Positions 8,760 through 17,646 are shown, numbered from the stretch's first letter. The stretch: 20,323 nucleotides of DNA from Spirochaetales bacterium (GCA_007130265.1 SLST01000173.1:1-20323); one strand, 5' to 3'. Translations and numbers: made by a program. The notes: a model not told the origin generated them from the sequence alone.

Positions 8760-8822
8760 TCTCGGTATGGCGAACGATGTTTACGCGAGGTTGATACGTC
8801 CTGGATGTGAGGGGAGGCGCTG

Positions 8823-9767
8823 ATGTCGGGGTCGGTTGCACCAATCGCAAGTCCTGCCAGATCCTGGCGTCTCAGGTGGAAGCGAATACGCCGCCACCGC
8901 CAGCTCTACCTGGTGGTCCTGGTGCCCATGGCGTTCACCTTCGTGTTCCGGTACGTGCCGATGTACGGCCTCCAGATCGCGTTCAAGGACTTCATGATCA
9001 TGCAGGGTATCTGGGGCAGTCCCTGGATCGGCGTAAGACATTTTGAGGTGTTTTTCCGCTCGTACCACTTCGTGCGCCTGATGGTGAATACCATAGGTAT
9101 GAGTACCTATGAGCTCGTGGCGGGCGTTCTGCCACCCATACTCATAGCAATCGCGCTGAACGAGAGTCGCAGGGTGCTGTTCAAGAAGACGGTTCAGATG
9201 GCCGTGTACGCGCCCTATTTCCTGTCGACGGTCATCATAACAAGCATTCTGATGCAGATTCTGTCGAGACAGGGATTCGTCAACCAGGCACTGATGGCGA
9301 TCGGCATGAGACCGGTGTCATTTCTGGGCTCTCCAGCCTGGTTCTGGCACGTCTACGTGTGGTCCGGAGTCTGGCAGAGCGCCGGCTACGGCGCAGTCAT
9401 ATACCTCGCCGCGCTGTCAGGGATAAACCCGGAACTCTATGAAGCGGTTAAGGTGGATGGGGCCTCCAAGATACAGCAGATCCGGCACGTAGATATTCCA
9501 GGCATCCTGCCCACTGCGATCATCCTGCTCATCCTGAGCACCGGCCGCATTCTGAACGTGGGGTTCGAGAAGATCCTACTTCTGCAGAACCCGATGAATT
9601 TGCGGGCGTCAGACGTTGTCGACACGTTTGTCTATAGGATGGGACTGCTCAACTTTGAGTACTCGTACTCCACAGCAGTCGGGTTGTTCAAGTCGGTCGT
9701 GAATCTCGTGCTTCTGCTCAGCGTGAACTCGGTGGCCAGGCGCATCAGCGAGACAAGTCTATGGTAG
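8823..9767 (+). CDS. lplB: ABC sugar transporter permease, LplB type
   Basis: 314 aa. First of two inner-membrane permeases of a CUT1-type oligosaccharide importer. About six hydrophobic segments are visible (around 28-48, 88-112, 126-148, 176-198, 228-248, 283-303). The EAA loop that contacts the ATPase is at about 207-226 (EAVKVDGASKIQQIRHVDIP), ending in the usual IPGILPT. The segment MYGLQIAFKDF is typical of LplB-like proteins paired with YtcP. Start ATG at 8823 follows AGGGGAGG (8810-8817). Its stop overlaps the first possible start of the next permease, so the two are probably translationally coupled. No ATPase gene is adjacent, which is usual for this family when a shared MsmX-type ATPase serves several importers. 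LplB is used as a family label, not a claim about substrate. Confidence 0.92.
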   Translation: MSGSVAPIASPARSWRLRWKRIRRHRQLYLVVLVPMAFTFVFRYVPMYGLQIAFKDFMIMQGIWGSPWIGVRHFEVFFRSYHFVRLMVNTIGMSTYELVAGVLPPILIAIALNESRRVLFKKTVQMAVYAPYFLSTVIITSILMQILSRQGFVNQALMAIGMRPVSFLGSPAWFWHVYVWSGVWQSAGYGAVIYLAALSGINPELYEAVKVDGASKIQQIRHVDIPGILPTAIILLILSTGRILNVGFEKILLLQNPMNLRASDVVDTFVYRMGLLNFEYSYSTAVGLFKSVVNLVLLLSVNSVARRISETSLW

Positions 9768-10675
9768 CACACATGAAGCATCGAGCATCCACTGTACGGC
9801 TTTCCGCTTCGGACAGAGCCTTCTATGTTACTATCACCGTCTTCTTGCTCTTCTGTTTCGCGGTAGTCGCCTACCCGCTCATAAACGTCGTGAGCCGCTC
9901 GCTGAGCTCGCCACAGGCCGTTGCCTATGGGCAGGTTTGGTTTCTCCCAAGAGAGTTCACGCTTTTTGCCTATGAGCGAATCATAGCCGACGGGATGATC
10001 ATCCAGGGATTCCTGAACTCGATCTTCTACGCCGGTTTCGGCACGTTACTGAATGTGACGCTCACGATCATGGCCGCGTATCCCCTCGCACGCCGGACAT
10101 TCTACGGCCGCAATGCAATCATGTTCTTCTTCGCCTTTACGATGCTCTTCGCCGGCGGGATGATTCCAAGATACCTCGTGGTGAGGTCGCTTGGCCTGGT
10201 CAACACCCGCTGGGCAATGATCCTGCCCGAGGCAATTATCGTCTGGTTTACCATAATAGCCCGCACCTTCTTCCAGAGCACGATTCCGGAAGAGATGTAC
10301 GAGGCAGCCGAGATTGACGGTGCCAGCGACGTGCGGATCATCTGGATGGTCGTGGTTCCGCTTTCGGTTCCCATCATCGCCGTGTTGAGCCTGTTCTACG
10401 CCGTTAGCCACTGGAACCGCTATTTCGACGCCCTGATATTCCTGAGATCGCAATCACTGTGGAATCTCCAGCTGGTCTTACGCAATATCATCATGTCCGC
10501 GAATCGCCTACTCGATCAGGAACAAGATATTGGGGCCGCGATGGCGACCCAGGAGCGGGTGGAGGTGATCAAGTACGCGGTTATCGTGTTCGCTGCGATG
10601 CCGGTGATGATCCTCTACCCATTCGTCCAGCGGTACTTCATCAAGGGAATCATGATCGGGTCCATCAAGGGTTAG
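9761..10675 (+). CDS. ytcP: ABC sugar transporter permease, YtcP type (MalG-like partner)
   Basis: 304 aa from ATG at 9761, which overlaps the end of lplB by 7 nt; a second ATG at 9773 (MKHRASTVRL) is equally possible and would leave a 5-nt gap. This is the second permease of the importer. Membrane segments lie around 22-44, 85-109, 119-138, 153-171, 197-216 and near the C-terminus. The EAA loop is clear at about 181-200 (EAAEIDGASDVRIIWMVVVP), followed by VSHWNRYFDALIFL, which is typical of the YtcP/AraQ group. The C-terminal YPFVQRYFIKGIMIGSIKG is a family hallmark. It presumably forms the channel heterodimer with the LplB-type protein and receives substrate from the binding protein encoded next. 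Confidence 0.92.
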   Translation: MVAHMKHRASTVRLSASDRAFYVTITVFLLFCFAVVAYPLINVVSRSLSSPQAVAYGQVWFLPREFTLFAYERIIADGMIIQGFLNSIFYAGFGTLLNVTLTIMAAYPLARRTFYGRNAIMFFFAFTMLFAGGMIPRYLVVRSLGLVNTRWAMILPEAIIVWFTIIARTFFQSTIPEEMYEAAEIDGASDVRIIWMVVVPLSVPIIAVLSLFYAVSHWNRYFDALIFLRSQSLWNLQLVLRNIIMSANRLLDQEQDIGAAMATQERVEVIKYAVIVFAAMPVMILYPFVQRYFIKGIMIGSIKG

Positions 10676-10786
10676 CGATGGACGAGAGAAAGGAATTGTA
10701 GGGAGGTGCAGGATGTCCACGCCTATCGGAAGCGGGTGAAAGACAGGCATGAGGCCTGGATCATAGACAAGGAAAAGGAGAAGAAC

Positions 10787-12475
10787 ATGAAGAAGTTGAT
10801 CGCAATGATTTTCGTCGCGACGGTTGTCGCCGGGTCTGTATTCGCCGGCGGACAAGCCCAGACCACAGGGCCGGCTGCGGCAGGCACGGTTGAACTCACG
10901 ACACCAGGGACGTTTCCAGTCGTGACGGATGAGGTAACCATCACGGTGCTCACGTATGCTGGTGCCACCGAGGATTTGGGAGAAAACTGGCTGACGCACC
11001 ATATCCAGGAGATGATGAATATCCGGATTGACTGGGAGGTTGCACCCAGCGAAGCGTTCAAGGAGCGGATGAACCTGGTATTCGCGAGCGGCGAGTTTCC
11101 GGATCTCGTGATAGCCTCCGGGAACTCGCTCACAAACCTGCAGCGAGCGGAGGCGGTGAGGCTTATTCAGCAGGGTGTCAAACGGCCCCTGGATGATCTG
11201 ATCGAATCACAGAGTGTCTGGTACCGGCAACGTCTCGCTGAAGATCCGGATTTCGAGCGTGCCATCGCGGCTCCGGACGGCAGCATCTATCACCTCGCGG
11301 GTCTCAGTTCGTGTTACCACTGCCTCTACGGCCAGAAGATGTGGATCAACAAGGTCTGGCTGGACAACCTGGGCCTCGATGTTCCGACGAACGTTGACGA
11401 GTTCCACGCGGTGCTCAGGGCGTTCAAGGACGAAGACGCCAATGGTACGGGCGACGCAAGCGACCAGTGGCCGCTTGCAACGTCCAATGCCGGTGCATGG
11501 GTCGAGATCGACGGTTTTCTGATGAGCGCCTTTCAGTACACCGACCTGAATCAGTGGGACGTCAAGCGACTCTACGTGGATGACGGCGTGGTCAAGGCCT
11601 CTTTCACGCAACCGGGTTACCGGGAGGGACTCCGCTACCTGCGCCGACTGTGGGAAGAGGAGCTGATATACCCGGATTCATTCGTGCAGGATCGAACGAC
11701 GCTGACGCAGATCAACCAGGGTGGTCCTGCGGCCGTGTTTGGTGTGATACCGGGGATGCACCATGGCTACCTGTCACCGGGAACCGGGCCTGACGTTCGG
11801 TGGCGAGAGTACGTAGCGATCCCGCCGCTCGACGGACCGGCAGGGCGACAGACGCCGTACTACCTGGCAAACATGATCGAAGTTGGCTCGGACTTCATTC
11901 CGGCCGGAGCACGGCACCCCGAGGTCGCCTTCCGCATGATGGACTGGCTCTACTCAGAGGAAGGCGAGCTTGCCGGCACACTGGGGCAGGAGGGAGTCGC
12001 CTGGCGCGAAGCCGAACCGGGTGAGCTCGCCATCAACACACAACCGGCGGTCTTCACCCAGCTCGAGGTTCCTGAAGACAATCCTTACTACCAGAACATG
12101 AACTGGGGCAACAGGAGCAGAACCTACGGCACGACCCACAGTTATAGAACGGCAGACCAGGACTGGATGGAAGACAAGCCGGGGGCAGCGGAGAGGTTTC
12201 TCTGGCACTTCTCCAACGTGGCGTATGAGCCGTACGCGGTGCCGTTTGACAAGATGATGAAGCCGCTCTGGTATCCGGCCGAGCATGTGTCTGAGCTCGC
12301 GCAGATAAACGCGACGCTGCAGGAGTATGTATACGAGTCTGTCGTGCGTTTCATCACCGGCGATCTTGACATAGATGCAGACTGGAACCGGTTTCAGACC
12401 GAGCTGAGGAACATCGGTGTCGAACGATTTCTGGAGATCATGCAGCAGGCCTATGACATAACCTACGGTCAATAG
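10787..12475 (+). CDS. Extracellular oligosaccharide-binding protein of the LplB/YtcP importer
   Basis: 562 aa from ATG at 10787, chosen because AGGAG (10776-10780) sits 6 nt upstream and because the product then begins with a proper signal peptide, MKKLIAMIFVATVVAGSVFA. The frame is open further upstream to 10706, but that stretch is hydrophilic and would bury the signal. Predicted cleavage is after Ala20, giving a GGQAQTTG N-terminus. There is no lipobox Cys, so it should be a soluble periplasmic protein, the style often seen in Spirochaeta-type bacteria. The mature protein resembles the long SBP_bac_1 group (LplA/YtcQ-like, about 500-560 aa) that pairs with LplB and YtcP: VTITVLTYAGATEDLG near the N-terminus, FASGEFPDLVIASG, and a Trp/Tyr-rich C-terminal half suited to stacking on sugars. 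It defines the substrate of the importer, which is unknown. Confidence 0.92.
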   Translation: MKKLIAMIFVATVVAGSVFAGGQAQTTGPAAAGTVELTTPGTFPVVTDEVTITVLTYAGATEDLGENWLTHHIQEMMNIRIDWEVAPSEAFKERMNLVFASGEFPDLVIASGNSLTNLQRAEAVRLIQQGVKRPLDDLIESQSVWYRQRLAEDPDFERAIAAPDGSIYHLAGLSSCYHCLYGQKMWINKVWLDNLGLDVPTNVDEFHAVLRAFKDEDANGTGDASDQWPLATSNAGAWVEIDGFLMSAFQYTDLNQWDVKRLYVDDGVVKASFTQPGYREGLRYLRRLWEEELIYPDSFVQDRTTLTQINQGGPAAVFGVIPGMHHGYLSPGTGPDVRWREYVAIPPLDGPAGRQTPYYLANMIEVGSDFIPAGARHPEVAFRMMDWLYSEEGELAGTLGQEGVAWREAEPGELAINTQPAVFTQLEVPEDNPYYQNMNWGNRSRTYGTTHSYRTADQDWMEDKPGAAERFLWHFSNVAYEPYAVPFDKMMKPLWYPAEHVSELAQINATLQEYVYESVVRFITGDLDIDADWNRFQTELRNIGVERFLEIMQQAYDITYGQ

Positions 12476-12521
12476 GCGCGAGGCAGGCTCCGCGACAGAG
12501 CTTGCTCGCCACAGGATATTG

Positions 12522-12553
12522 CGGCCGTCCTTCCATTCCATGGGGGGCGGCCG
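12522..12553 (+). terminator. Hairpin between binding-protein gene and glycosidase genes: terminator or attenuator
   Basis: CGGCCGTCC (12522-12530) pairs with GGGCGGCCG (12545-12553); the single T opposite G is a G-U wobble in RNA, so all nine positions pair. The stem can extend inward through more G-U pairs. It is followed by TTCATCTT, a weak U-rich tail. It lies 47 nt after the binding-protein stop and 72 nt before the next GH95 start. A leaky terminator here would give much more transporter than enzyme mRNA. Confidence 0.55.
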
Positions 12554-12624
12554 TTCATCTTGAATCCCTCACTCCCAATGGACCACGCGCTGGATGAACC
12601 ACGCGATCGAAGGAGAAGAAGCTG

Positions 12625-15159
12625 ATGGCGGACAACTTCATAGACGAACTGACGGAGCGAGCCGCATCCGATCCCAGCGGAACGCTCATGTACGATCGGC
12701 CGGCGCGGGACTGGCTCGAGGCGCTTCCACTAGGAAACGGATCGCTCGGCGCCATGGCCTACGGTGGCGTTCCCGTTGAGCACTACCAGCTCAACCACGA
12801 TACGCTGTATTCCGACGAACCGGGCGGGCGCGACCTGGACCTCGACATCACGAAGGACTTCGACAGTGTTCTCTCCTTACTGAGATCCGGGAAGTACGAG
12901 GAGGCCGACCGTCTGTGCACGACCAGGTGGCTTGGGCGCTCGTGGCCGTGCTATCAGCCGATGGCCGACCTCTTCCTCAGCGCCGTAGCTTCCGGCGACC
13001 CGGATCGGTACGTTCGCGTCTTGGATCTCAACAACGCGGTCAACACTGTTGCATACGAGGCCGCTGGACGCTGTTACCGCCGCGAGTCCTTCGCAAGTCA
13101 TCCGGACGGGGTGCTCGTTATCCGCATGCTCACGGATGATCCGGAAGGCGTCGGCTTCAACCTGAGCATCACGTCCGTCCATCGGACCGCAGTGGCCGAA
13201 TCCGTCGGGCCTGACACGGTTGCTCTGAATGGGCCGGCCCCCGGTCTGGCGCTCAGACGGACGCTTGATCTCATCGAAGAGCGCGGAGAGGTGTGGAAAT
13301 ACCCCGAGCTGTGGGACAGCTCGGGCAAGCGCAAGCCCGGGGCCTCACAGGTCCTCTACGGCGAGCAAATCCAGAGCCGCGGGATGCACTTCTCCGTGCG
13401 TGCGGTTCTCCGGGCTACCGGTGGACGGCTGGAGACCGACGATACCTCAATCACCGTTTCCGGGGCGAGTGAGGTGGTGGTTCTCGTCGCCGCGGCGACA
13501 AGCTACGCCGGGTTCGACCGGAGCCCCACGGCGAACGGGATAGATCCCGCGGAGAGGGCCGACGGAGTCCTGGCCGACGGAGTCCTGGCCGCCGCGTCGG
13601 CCAAATCGTACCAGAACCTGTTGGACCGGCACCTTTCCGATTACCGGGGCCTGTTCAACCGGCTGACGCTCAAGATCGGAGCAGCCTCCTCGCACTCTTC
13701 CGCCACTACAGACCGTCGGGTTCACGCCTTCGCGCACTCGGACGACCACTCGCTCGCTGCGCTCTACTATCAGTTCTCCCGGTACCTTGCGATATCAGGA
13801 TCACGGCCGGGAACCCAGCCCCTCAACCTCCAGGGCATATGGAATGACCAGGTTATCCCTCCGTGGGCCAGCGCGTACACCATCAACATCAACACCGAGA
13901 TGAACTACTGGCCGGTTGAAAGTGGAAATCTCATCGAATGTGCGCAGCCTCTGATGACCTTGATAGAAGAGCTTGCGGTAAGCGGCCGACGAGTCGCGCG
14001 GGACATGTACGACCGTGAGGGCTGGGTAGCGCACCACAACACTTCGCTGTGGCGGAGCGCGCAGCCGGTGGACAATGTCGCGCAGACATCATTCTGGCCG
14101 ATGGGAAGCGGATGGCTGTCTCGTCATCTCTGGGATCACTTCCTCTACACTTGTGACGGGATCTTTCTCGATCGTCAGGCCTACCCGCTGATGAAAGGGG
14201 CCGTCGAATTCTATCTGGACTGGCTCATCGAGGATGATCGTGGGTTCCTTCTCACGCCGGTCGGGACGTCGCCCGAGAATGACTTCGTCTACGTCGATGA
14301 TGAGGGGGTGACCAGACAAGCGGCAGTGAGCATGGGCCCGACTATGGACATGGCCATCATCCGGGAGTGCTTCACCCAGTTCCTGCAAGCCGCGGAGGTT
14401 CTCGACAAAGATCGCGACCTGTCCGACCGTGTTCGAGAGGCCGCCCCCAGGCTGCTTCCGCACCGCGTAGCGCCGGACGGGCAGCTTAGCGAGTGGAGTC
14501 ACGACTTTGCTGGGTACGACCCTCGCCACCGACATCTCTCTCACCTCTACGGAGCCTTTCCGTCCGACCAGATTACTTCGACTGATACGCCGGAATTATA
14601 CGAGGCGGTCGGACGAACTCTGGACGTCCGAGGCGAAGAGTCCAGTGGCTGGTCCTCGGCGTGGAAGATCTGTCTGCGGGCCCGCCGCCATGAGGGAGAG
14701 GACGCGCTTCGACTACTCCGACGAATGCTCAGTCCGGAGCTGACCAATCCAAACCTCTTTAGCGGGCACCGCGGCGGAGATGGACGGCAAGGACTGTTCC
14801 AGATTGACGGCAATATGGGGGGAGCCGCCGGGATCATGGAGATGCTCGTTCAGTCTGCCTACCGTCCTTCGCGAGATGGCGAGGGACGCGCTGTCGTGGA
14901 GCTGCTGCCGGCACTTCCGTCGGATTGGCGCGACGGCAGTTTGCAGGGAGCACGGTGCAGAGGCGGTCTGGAGATCGCGATGGAGTGGGAATCGGGACGC
15001 CTTCGCACCGTGACGGTCACGTCCACGCTGCCGTGTTCGGTGGAAGTGCGGTATGCCGACCGGATGACCGAAATTCGGTTGTCCCGGACAGCCTCCGTTA
15101 TACTCGATGGGGAATTGCGCCGCATCAAGGGCGGTCCGGCTACCGCGCAGGACGAGTAG
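12625..15159 (+). CDS. GH95 family glycosidase with canonical catalytic residues (alpha-L-fucosidase type)
   Basis: 844 aa, full length. The N-terminal beta-sandwich begins with the family segment MYDRPARDWLEALPLGNGSLGAMAYGG; the barrel carries NLQGIWNDQVIPPW, YTININTEMNYWPVE, TSPEN, RHRHLSHLYGAFPSDQI, GWSSAW and FQIDGNMGG; a C-terminal sandwich includes ELLPALPSDWRDG. The catalytic set matches characterised GH95 fucosidases: Asn421 and Asn423 (Asn-x-Asn), Glu551 in SPEN as general acid and Asp728 in IDGN as base. It is therefore the best candidate in the window for a true inverting alpha-1,2-L-fucosidase, although some GH95 members cleave alpha-L-galactose. No signal peptide; expected in the cytoplasm. 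ATG at 12625 has GGAGAAG upstream. A 15-bp tandem duplication inside the gene (13558-13587) adds five residues in a linker. It lies downstream of the importer in the same orientation. Confidence 0.93.
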   Translation: MADNFIDELTERAASDPSGTLMYDRPARDWLEALPLGNGSLGAMAYGGVPVEHYQLNHDTLYSDEPGGRDLDLDITKDFDSVLSLLRSGKYEEADRLCTTRWLGRSWPCYQPMADLFLSAVASGDPDRYVRVLDLNNAVNTVAYEAAGRCYRRESFASHPDGVLVIRMLTDDPEGVGFNLSITSVHRTAVAESVGPDTVALNGPAPGLALRRTLDLIEERGEVWKYPELWDSSGKRKPGASQVLYGEQIQSRGMHFSVRAVLRATGGRLETDDTSITVSGASEVVVLVAAATSYAGFDRSPTANGIDPAERADGVLADGVLAAASAKSYQNLLDRHLSDYRGLFNRLTLKIGAASSHSSATTDRRVHAFAHSDDHSLAALYYQFSRYLAISGSRPGTQPLNLQGIWNDQVIPPWASAYTININTEMNYWPVESGNLIECAQPLMTLIEELAVSGRRVARDMYDREGWVAHHNTSLWRSAQPVDNVAQTSFWPMGSGWLSRHLWDHFLYTCDGIFLDRQAYPLMKGAVEFYLDWLIEDDRGFLLTPVGTSPENDFVYVDDEGVTRQAAVSMGPTMDMAIIRECFTQFLQAAEVLDKDRDLSDRVREAAPRLLPHRVAPDGQLSEWSHDFAGYDPRHRHLSHLYGAFPSDQITSTDTPELYEAVGRTLDVRGEESSGWSSAWKICLRARRHEGEDALRLLRRMLSPELTNPNLFSGHRGGDGRQGLFQIDGNMGGAAGIMEMLVQSAYRPSRDGEGRAVVELLPALPSDWRDGSLQGARCRGGLEIAMEWESGRLRTVTVTSTLPCSVEVRYADRMTEIRLSRTASVILDGELRRIKGGPATAQDE
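13558..13587 (+). repeat. 15-bp tandem duplication inside the GH95 gene
   Basis: Two perfect copies of GCCGACGGAGTCCTG, 13558-13572 and 13573-13587, in frame, producing ADGVL-ADGVL. The identical codons point to recent replication slippage. It falls before the barrel, in a variable linker, so function is probably kept. Confidence 0.9.
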
Positions 15160-17646
15160 ATGCACAAAGGGGGGCGCAACTCCAGCAGTCTCGTGCAAGA
15201 TCGTTCCTGTCGCTACCTATGCCCGAGCCCCGGCTTCTACACGCACAGCCTTGCATCGAACTGGCCGGAAGGACTCCTCGTGGGCAACGGTTCGGTCGGT
15301 GCAATCGTCATGGGACGTCCGCAGCAGGAGTGTCTCATGGTCAGCCACGAGGAGCTCTTTCTGCCCTTGTTCGAACGGCTTCCCGTGCTGAACATGGCGC
15401 CGATGCTTCCGAAGCTTCGAGCGCTTCTGGCTGCAGGTTGCGGGCACGAGGCAAATCGCCTCGTCGTAGAGGCGGCGAGAACAGCAGGATACCCGTCGGA
15501 CTTTCTCATGACCGATCCGTTCCATCCTGGAATCGACCTTCTGTTGGATTTCGGCCGATGCTCCGAGGTACAGGACTACCGACGGGGCGTCGACTTCGAG
15601 AGAGCCGAAGCCTTCGTCCGGTATGTTTCGCAGATCGGAGGCGAGGTTCTCCGTCGGTGCTTCGTCTCGCGTGCCGACGATGTGCTGGTTCTCGAGGCGA
15701 GGTTCGACGAGCCATCCGCTCTTTCGATTCGTCTGGGCGTCCGGCCGCAGAAGATGGAACCCTGGGAAGTCGGTCGGACTTCGGCAGGGGCAATCCCCAA
15801 GGGTGCGTTCGTTCAACACGGTGTGCGATCGACCGACATCAACGCTTCCGGCGAGTACCTTACGTTCCGAGGAGCCTACACCAGCACCACGGGAGGATGG
15901 GAGGCTGTCGCCCGAGTTCTGACCGAAGACGGCAAGCTGGAAGTGGCCGGGAACGGGCTGATGGTCATGGAGGCGACGCAAGTCCTCGTGGTGCTGAAAA
16001 TCCAACCCACGAACAACTTTCCGATCTCACGAGTCGATGAGCTCCGCGCCCGCATCAACGGCCTTCCTCCGTCGTACGATGGACTGATCGCTCGGCATGC
16101 CCCTCTTCACGCTGAGCTCACCAACCGGGTCCGGCTGGCGCTCGGGGACGAGTCGGCGGTCGGAGAAGAGTCCGTCGACGACGCTCGGGATCCTCCTGTT
16201 GAAGAGTACCTGAAGCGGTCGGCGGCCGGAGCGCCGGATCCGGCCTGGATCAAGAAAGCATTCGATGCGTGCCGATACATCGTTATTAGTTCATCGGGCG
16301 TCCTGCCGCCGAATCTGCAGGGAGTCTGGACCGGGACCTGGACGCCCCACTGGTCGGGCGATTACACGCTGGACGCGAATGTCCAGGCGGCAGTCGCCCA
16401 CTACCTTCCCGCCGGTACACCAGAGCTCATGGAAAGTCTGTTTCGGCTGATGGACCGGATGATGGATGACTTTCGCGAGAACGCTCGAACCCTCTACGGC
16501 GCAAGGGGCTTCTTCGTGAATACCCGAGTGAGCACCCACGGTCTTCAGCAACGTTACAACTACTGCCCTGTCGTCTTCTGGACTGCCGGAGCTGCGTGGC
16601 TTGCTCATTACTATTACGACTACTACCGCTACACCCTCGACCGTGACTTTCTCCGCACGCGCGCGATTCCCTTCATGCGTGAGGCTCTCGAGTTCTACGC
16701 CGACTTCCTTGTGGATGGGAATGATGGTAGGTTGTGCTTTAACCCCTCCTTCTCTCCGGAAAACACGCCCGCGAACGGTGATTCGATAGCGACAATCAAC
16801 GCCACGATGGATGTAGCCTCGGTGCGGGAACTCGCGACCAACTACATTCTGGCGTGCGGTCAGGCAGACGTTTCCGATCCCCTCTGCGACGAATGGCAGT
16901 CGCGCCTCAAGCAACTCCCGGATTATCTGCCTAACAACGATGGAGCCCTGAAGGAATGGTGCACCGCCCGACTCGAGGACAACTACGAGCATCGCCACAT
17001 GTCCCACCTTTATCCCCTCTATCCCGGCGATGAAGCCGACGCCGAGACAAGCCCTCATCTCTTCGAGATGTGCCGCCGCGCGCTGCAGATGCGAATGCGC
17101 CACTACAATCCCAGAGAGTACAGCGCGTTCGGTCTCTACCACTTGGCGATGGCCGCCGCTCGGTCGCGCGACCCCGACACGGCACTCGATGCCCTCTGCC
17201 ATTTGACGACCAACCATATCTACAGTGGCATGTCGACATCTCACGACCCAGGGCCGTCGATCTTCAACGTCGACGCCGCCGGCGGCATTCCTGCCGCCAT
17301 CCTGGAAATGCTCATCGTGTCACGAGACGAGCGGATAGAACTGCTGCCCGCTGCAGTGGGCCCACTCGAGAAGGGCCGTGTAGAGGGAGTTCGATGCCGC
17401 GGCGGAATCACCGTCGAACGGATGGAGTGGGATCTGCCCAACGCAACCGTGCGTCTTGCTCTCCGCTCGAAGACAGCCCGCGGGGTAGAGGTCGTTGCGC
17501 CGGAGAACATGGTGCTCATGCCGGCGCGAGAAGCGGAGGCCGGCCGGGCAGCAGACCCTCATCGTCGCCTGTACGTAGAGCTTGACGGTCAGCACGCAGT
17601 CGAGTTGATCGGGTCCGAGGTAATGAAGAGGAGGGTTCCAAATTGA
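15160..17646 (+). CDS. GH95-like glycosidase, divergent active site
   Basis: 828 aa. The ATG at 15160 follows directly after the preceding stop (TAG-ATG), with only a weak upstream Shine-Dalgarno, so translation is probably coupled. The N-terminus has LASNWPEGLLVGNGSVGAIVMG, then a beta-sandwich, then a barrel with VLPPNLQGVW, DYTLDANVQAAVAHY, SFSPENTPANG, HRHMSHLYPLYPGDEAD and IFNVDAAGG. By motif position Glu534 (SPEN) is the general acid and Asp705 the base; Asp405 replaces the first catalytic Asn and Asn407 is kept. The usual GWSRAW motif is replaced by YSAFGLYH and IDGN by VDAA, so the sugar pocket should differ from that of the GH95 encoded upstream. No signal peptide. It overlaps the PHP/DUF3604 gene by 4 nt, which suggests the two products act on the same substrate. 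Activity is unproven; a related GH-L clan specificity is possible. Confidence 0.85.
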   Translation: MHKGGRNSSSLVQDRSCRYLCPSPGFYTHSLASNWPEGLLVGNGSVGAIVMGRPQQECLMVSHEELFLPLFERLPVLNMAPMLPKLRALLAAGCGHEANRLVVEAARTAGYPSDFLMTDPFHPGIDLLLDFGRCSEVQDYRRGVDFERAEAFVRYVSQIGGEVLRRCFVSRADDVLVLEARFDEPSALSIRLGVRPQKMEPWEVGRTSAGAIPKGAFVQHGVRSTDINASGEYLTFRGAYTSTTGGWEAVARVLTEDGKLEVAGNGLMVMEATQVLVVLKIQPTNNFPISRVDELRARINGLPPSYDGLIARHAPLHAELTNRVRLALGDESAVGEESVDDARDPPVEEYLKRSAAGAPDPAWIKKAFDACRYIVISSSGVLPPNLQGVWTGTWTPHWSGDYTLDANVQAAVAHYLPAGTPELMESLFRLMDRMMDDFRENARTLYGARGFFVNTRVSTHGLQQRYNYCPVVFWTAGAAWLAHYYYDYYRYTLDRDFLRTRAIPFMREALEFYADFLVDGNDGRLCFNPSFSPENTPANGDSIATINATMDVASVRELATNYILACGQADVSDPLCDEWQSRLKQLPDYLPNNDGALKEWCTARLEDNYEHRHMSHLYPLYPGDEADAETSPHLFEMCRRALQMRMRHYNPREYSAFGLYHLAMAAARSRDPDTALDALCHLTTNHIYSGMSTSHDPGPSIFNVDAAGGIPAAILEMLIVSRDERIELLPAAVGPLEKGRVEGVRCRGGITVERMEWDLPNATVRLALRSKTARGVEVVAPENMVLMPAREAEAGRAADPHRRLYVELDGQHAVELIGSEVMKRRVPN
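17628..17635 (+). promoter_or_regulatory. Shine-Dalgarno that decides the TTG start of the PHP/DUF3604 gene
   Basis: GAGGAGGG, 7 nt upstream of TTG at 17643. No ATG or GTG is similarly placed, so the TTG start is preferred. It lies inside the last codons of the preceding GH95-like gene. Confidence 0.6.

Noticed and set aside
10787..10860. Lipoprotein signal on the binding protein
   Set aside because: No Cys near the cleavage site; the sequence ends Val-Phe-Ala followed by Gly-Gly, typical of signal peptidase I.
14925..16040. Plus-strand open frame of 371 codons across the junction of the two GH95 genes
   Set aside because: It lies out of frame with two well supported genes and its product is Arg/Gly-rich without motifs.
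16291..17244. Minus-strand open frame of 317 codons
   Set aside because: Antisense to the GH95-like gene with its SPEN, HRHMSHL and VDAA blocks; no recognisable domain of its own.
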